From assembly GCA_003148945.1 (NCBI GenBank), contig QGGY01000005.1:186001-250000 (forward strand): a stretch of DNA of 64,000 bases. Reading direction: 5' to 3'. This document shows, piece by piece, positions 60,947 to 64,000 of this stretch; position 1 is the stretch's first letter, and the number at the start of each line of letters is the position of its first letter. Source of the stretch: Murimonas intestini (lineage in GTDB: Bacteria > Bacillota > Clostridia > Lachnospirales > Lachnospiraceae). Below the pieces are notes generated by a model. The model did not search any database, was not told where the DNA came from, and saw only the letters and a program-made list of their open reading frames with translations. A program made the translations under genes and the position numbers.

Positions 60947-62215
60947 TCAAGTTTCTTTCGTTATTTTTGTATCTACAGTCATTTTTGCGGTAGCAATGAT
61001 CAGCATTAATAAAAAAGTAATTCTAGCATTATTAAATAAAGCAGTATAGTTTGATAAAAAAATCACCAATCCAACTAATACTAAATAGACCGCGAATCGA
61101 TTCTTATGATCAGAAAAAATAATCTTATAACATCCATATGAGTAGCCGATTACGTATACTAAATAAAACCATAATCCGCTCAAAAGTATATACGAGCCCA
61201 TACTACTAATACCAAAATGAGCAAATCCAAATACATCACTTTCAACCCATTTTGCAGCACCAATACCTAAGCCAAACAACCACGTTGATTTTTTATGAAT
61301 TGCGTAGTCTACAATAGCCAAACGCTCATTACTTCCATACGCCCCTATTGATTTATAACTAAAACCTCTAACCAACCTTTTTTGTACAGTATCCTCTATA
61401 AACTCTCTTAATGTAGGTATACTGAATGCAACCAAAATAATAAGAATAAACAGTACTAAATATTTTATGATATGTAGAATTTTGCTCCGGTAATCTGGCT
61501 CTTTAAAAAATACAGTTAGAGCGTAAAATACCGCAAAAACCACTAATTCAATATAGTAACCCACGTTGTCGTTATATTGTGACATTATTACCATAACCCC
61601 CTGCGAAGCCAAGGTGTAAAAGATAAAAAATTTTTTTTTCGTCTCATTCTTCATTCGTGAATATGCGTAAAACAAGTTAAGTGAAAGAACGAAAATAGAA
61701 TATAGAGCTAATACATTTGTTGCATTAAATCCAAACAATCCAGCGCACTGGTCAGGATAGTATCCATTCTCTGCTAGCCAAGATGCCTTTATAAATTGTC
61801 CAGTTCCTTTCTCTTGAACATATAAAACCAACAGATTTAATATGTAGAAGACATTAAATAGCTTAATTCTTCCCTCTATTCTTGTCCGAATTGCCTCTTG
61901 GTCATTTGATACTAATAGCACCATGATTACTAAGGTTGAAATCGAATATAGAGAAGACCTCAAGTTACTAGAAATGATTGAAAAATCCAACACTTGTACT
62001 GAACTGATAATAAAAAGACTTATGCCCAGAAATAATATTACAAAAGTTGGCAAATCCAGTTTTCTTAGTGAACTATTGGCAATTATCAAAACTGCTGCAC
62101 CTATTAATATTAGCATATGCCAAATACTATAGTGCTCTACAACTCCCGAAAAGAATAGGAATACCATTAAGAAATCAAATATCCATTTGTTTATATCTTT
62201 ATTACTTACAATCAT
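60947..62215 (-). CDS. Probable polysaccharide polymerase (Wzy-like), second block
   Basis: 422 residues with about eleven membrane helices and a large outside loop in the second half (G-A-Y-G-S-N-E-R-L-A-I-V, then G-L-G-I-G-A-A-K-W), like O-antigen ligases/polymerases. Its start overlaps the GT4 stop by ATGA. Sequence identity to the plus-strand polymerase is not evident, so the blocks likely make different polymers. Confidence 0.78.
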   Translation of the reverse strand: MIVSNKDINKWIFDFLMVFLFFSGVVEHYSIWHMLILIGAAVLIIANSSLRKLDLPTFVILFLGISLFIISSVQVLDFSIISSNLRSSLYSISTLVIMVLLVSNDQEAIRTRIEGRIKLFNVFYILNLLVLYVQEKGTGQFIKASWLAENGYYPDQCAGLFGFNATNVLALYSIFVLSLNLFYAYSRMKNETKKKFFIFYTLASQGVMVIMSQYNDNVGYYIELVVFAVFYALTVFFKEPDYRSKILHIIKYLVLFILIILVAFSIPTLREFIEDTVQKRLVRGFSYKSIGAYGSNERLAIVDYAIHKKSTWLFGLGIGAAKWVESDVFGFAHFGISSMGSYILLSGLWFYLVYVIGYSYGCYKIIFSDHKNRFAVYLVLVGLVIFLSNYTALFNNARITFLLMLIIATAKMTVDTKITKET

Positions 62216-63387
62216 CGAATTTTAGCACCTATTTCCTTATAAAATGAAAGAAGTTCTTCGGATGAGGATTCTATATCATATCCATTCTTTTTCGCGTTTC
62301 TCCAGCCATCTTCTCTCTTGAAATTTCGAGGTACAGTATTAATTACATTAATCCAATTTTCAATGGATGAATTTAAACTAACGCTATAATAGTAATCCGA
62401 TATTCTTGCTTCAGCAGGTACAGCATTGGATGCAATGACTGGAAGACCTGTTGCCTGAGCTTCAATTGCAACGATCCCCAATCCTTCATATACGGTAGGG
62501 AAAATAAAATAATCCATGCCCATCAAAAATCTAGGCACATCATTCTGTTCCCCGAATAGCGTAACAGAGCTTTCCAAATGCTCAGCCTGAATCTTTGACT
62601 CTAATTTAGCCCGCATCGGTCCTTCCCCAACAATCCAAAGTTTTATCTTCTGATTTGACTGATGTAACTTTTTGAATAAGTCTAGCAAAAACAAAAGGTT
62701 CTTCGATTCAGCTAAACGTCCTACTGTACCATAAACAATACACGAAGGCGAAACCTGTTGCTGACTTCTAATCGAGTCTCTTATACTCACATCAAATCGA
62801 TATGGGATAGTATCTATAGCATTTTTAATTACTCTAAATTTTATATTTTGAATTCCTCGCTTACCAAATAATGCCTCGCCGGCATTCATTGAGCATGCAA
62901 ACAGATAGTCATTATTTTTGCATATAATAGTTTGGCAGTGATGAGTGTATAAATTTTTAATTAATTTTTTGATTCTTGATTTGAAAGTCTCCTTGGCCTG
63001 TCTCGGTGTAGCACTGTGAGAATGTGCAATCCTTATACTGCTACACTTCATGTACTTAGCAAGATAGGTCTGCAGAAGAACATTCGACGTGTTAATATGA
63101 ACAACATCATACTCATTTTCTTGAAGATAGCCATTGACACCTTCAACCATTTTTTTATAATTGCTTATTTTGTTCCCACCAACATTCAGCGCATGAAGTG
63201 CTATTAATTTTGATTCAGAAAAAATAGGATCTGCTTCATATTTTTCAAATGTATTATTACAGCACATAAGGAAGTCAAATGTGATGTAGTCTCTATTAAT
63301 ATTTTTATAGTATTGCAGTAGGAAGCTTTCTACTCCTCCAAAAGTCTCCATCCCGTGCAATATATGAAGCACTCTTATTTTTCTCAT
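62212..63387 (-). CDS. GT4 family glycosyltransferase, second block
   Basis: 391-residue GT-B enzyme: H-I-L-H-G-M-E-T-F-G-G-V-E-S near the start, G-T-V-G-R-L-A-E-S-K-N, V-G-E-G-P-M, and F-P-T-V-Y-E-G-L-G-I-V-A-I-E-A. The only glycosyltransferase of the minus-strand block inside this window; others must lie to the right. It starts right after the araD remnant stop. Confidence 0.9.
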   Translation of the reverse strand: MRKIRVLHILHGMETFGGVESFLLQYYKNINRDYITFDFLMCCNNTFEKYEADPIFSESKLIALHALNVGGNKISNYKKMVEGVNGYLQENEYDVVHINTSNVLLQTYLAKYMKCSSIRIAHSHSATPRQAKETFKSRIKKLIKNLYTHHCQTIICKNNDYLFACSMNAGEALFGKRGIQNIKFRVIKNAIDTIPYRFDVSIRDSIRSQQQVSPSCIVYGTVGRLAESKNLLFLLDLFKKLHQSNQKIKLWIVGEGPMRAKLESKIQAEHLESSVTLFGEQNDVPRFLMGMDYFIFPTVYEGLGIVAIEAQATGLPVIASNAVPAEARISDYYYSVSLNSSIENWINVINTVPRNFKREDGWRNAKKNGYDIESSSEELLSFYKEIGAKIR

Positions 63388-63393
63388 TATTTT

Positions 63394-63824
63394 TTACTTT
63401 CCTCGTCCGTAGTAAGCATTCTTTCCATGCTTACGATTGTAATGTTTGTCAAGTACATACTGAGCCATGCGATTGTTTGGATTAAATGCCAAAGTTTTAA
63501 GATCCATCTCAGCGACTTTTTCCAGCACGACTGCATTATAGACAGCATTCGCTCCATTCTTTCCCCAAGCAAACGTTCCATGATTCTTTACCACAATTCC
63601 AGGAATCGACATTGGATTATATCCACACTTCTGGACTTCTTCGATGATGATCTTGCCAATATTTACTTCATATGTTTCTTCGACTTCCTCTTTAAAGAAC
63701 TCTCTAAAGAGGAATGCCTCCGTAGAAATAATCTGCATAAGTTGTTCCAAGCGTAGATAACTACGCCTTTAGCAACTAAGTCCAAGTTTGCTTCACAAAC
63801 TCTTTTCTTTAGTTCTTCTAACGT
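63394..63824 (-). pseudogene. L-ribulose-5-phosphate 4-epimerase (araD-like), internally deleted
   Basis: The N-terminus is visible as L-E-E-L-K-K-R-V-C-E-A-N-L-D-L-V-A-K-G-V without an ATG (ACG at 63822-63824), running to V-V-I-Y-A. It then jumps at a shared CTTGG string to the second half, A-D-Y-F-Y-G-G-I-P, which hits a frameshift/stop. The last 118 codons (63394-63750) still read clean to H-Y-N-R-K-H-G-K-N-A-Y-Y-G. The middle of the gene, including much of the metal site, is gone. It cannot make active AraD. Confidence 0.82.
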
Positions 63825-64000
63825 TTATTCTGTAACTTCTGCTTCATGGAGAATTTGAAGAGTATGTCTTACCCCGTCTGCTACGGAGTATCCTCCAGTC
63901 CAGCCTAAACTTTCCAATTTTGTTGTATCAAGTACCTGCTTTGCGATTGGCGATCTATTAGCTAAATCAACTGCATCTGGATCAGTGAAAACTACTTTCT
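63825..64000 (-). CDS. C-terminal end of an SDR-type NAD-dependent sugar epimerase/dehydratase
   Basis: The last 58 codons of a gene entering from the right. P-I-A-K-Q-V-L-D-T-T-K-L-E-S-L-G-W followed by a G-V-R-H-T-L-Q-I-L-H-E helix is the typical end of extended-SDR nucleotide-sugar epimerases and dehydratases (GalE/RmlB relatives). Its TAA is directly before the araD remnant. Substrate cannot be told from this part. Confidence 0.7.
   Translation of the reverse strand, partial: KVVFTDPDAVDLANRSPIAKQVLDTTKLESLGWTGGYSVADGVRHTLQILHEAEVTE

Overview
The window looks like the chromosome of a gut-type Lachnospiraceae bacterium (Clostridia, Firmicutes). Pointers are strong AGGAGG ribosome sites, DUF4317, DUF4956/VTC and small DUF-type membrane genes, long choline-binding-type (CW_1) repeats on a secreted protease, sugar ABC transporters without a dedicated ATPase, and a Gram-positive cpsB-C-D type capsule locus. 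I cannot name the species.

Region 1 (1-6.6 kb) is a sugar-use block: a GH28 pectinase-type enzyme whose 5' end is outside the window, two MalF/MalG-type permeases behind a perfect LacI-type palindrome, and their lipoprotein binding protein. A membrane-anchored alpha/beta hydrolase and an AraC/GyrI-type regulator follow. Region 2 (6.65-9.97 kb) is a textbook copper operon: a TTGACA/TATGAT promoter with a CsoR-type operator, copA, csoR, a copZ-like chaperone, then a small membrane protein with an acidic tail. Region 3 (10.1-16.9 kb, minus strand) holds an rRNA methyltransferase, an OmpR-type two-component pair, and a VTC polyphosphate-polymerase / DUF4956 / CotH-kinase module. Region 4 (17-35.8 kb) is mixed chromosome: GPH symporter, M20 peptidase, a 39-codon ORF, a 1227-residue M6 protease with cell-wall-binding repeats, metallophosphoesterase, MBL hydrolase, half-length DUF4317, tRNA-Glu(CTC), unknown membrane and secreted proteins, a MATE exporter, and a ParE/ParC-like topoisomerase pair with two promoters, one carrying a LexA-like box.

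Region 5 (36-42 kb) starts the surface polysaccharide locus: CpsB-type phosphatase, an integrase cassette flanked by 14-bp direct repeats, Wzz/CpsC, CpsD kinase, an anchored Ig-like protein and the initiating phosphoglycosyltransferase. From about 42 kb the DNA becomes visibly AT-richer, as expected for exchangeable glycan-specific genes. Two opposed blocks meet near 51.3-52.0 kb. The plus-strand block (42.4-51.2 kb) has a UDP-sugar dehydrogenase, PssD, a PssE-GT4 fusion, GT2, GT4, a polymerase and a flippase. The minus-strand block (64-52 kb) has an SDR epimerase end, an araD scar, GT4, a polymerase, a pyruvyl-transferase-family protein, a second flippase, an SGNH-like/aldo-keto reductase fusion, an acyltransferase, an FrhB-like Fe-S flavoprotein, an FkbH-like HAD-IIIC enzyme, an acyl carrier protein and a broken acpS.

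The most interesting candidate system is this minus-strand block: ACP + FkbH + FrhB-like + pyruvyl-transferase-family + SGNH-AKR suggests an ACP-bound C3 (glyceryl/lactyl-like) unit used to decorate a surface glycan. Several decayed genes (acpS, araD, a hexapeptide acyltransferase, a membrane acyltransferase-like remnant) show the locus has been rearranged repeatedly.
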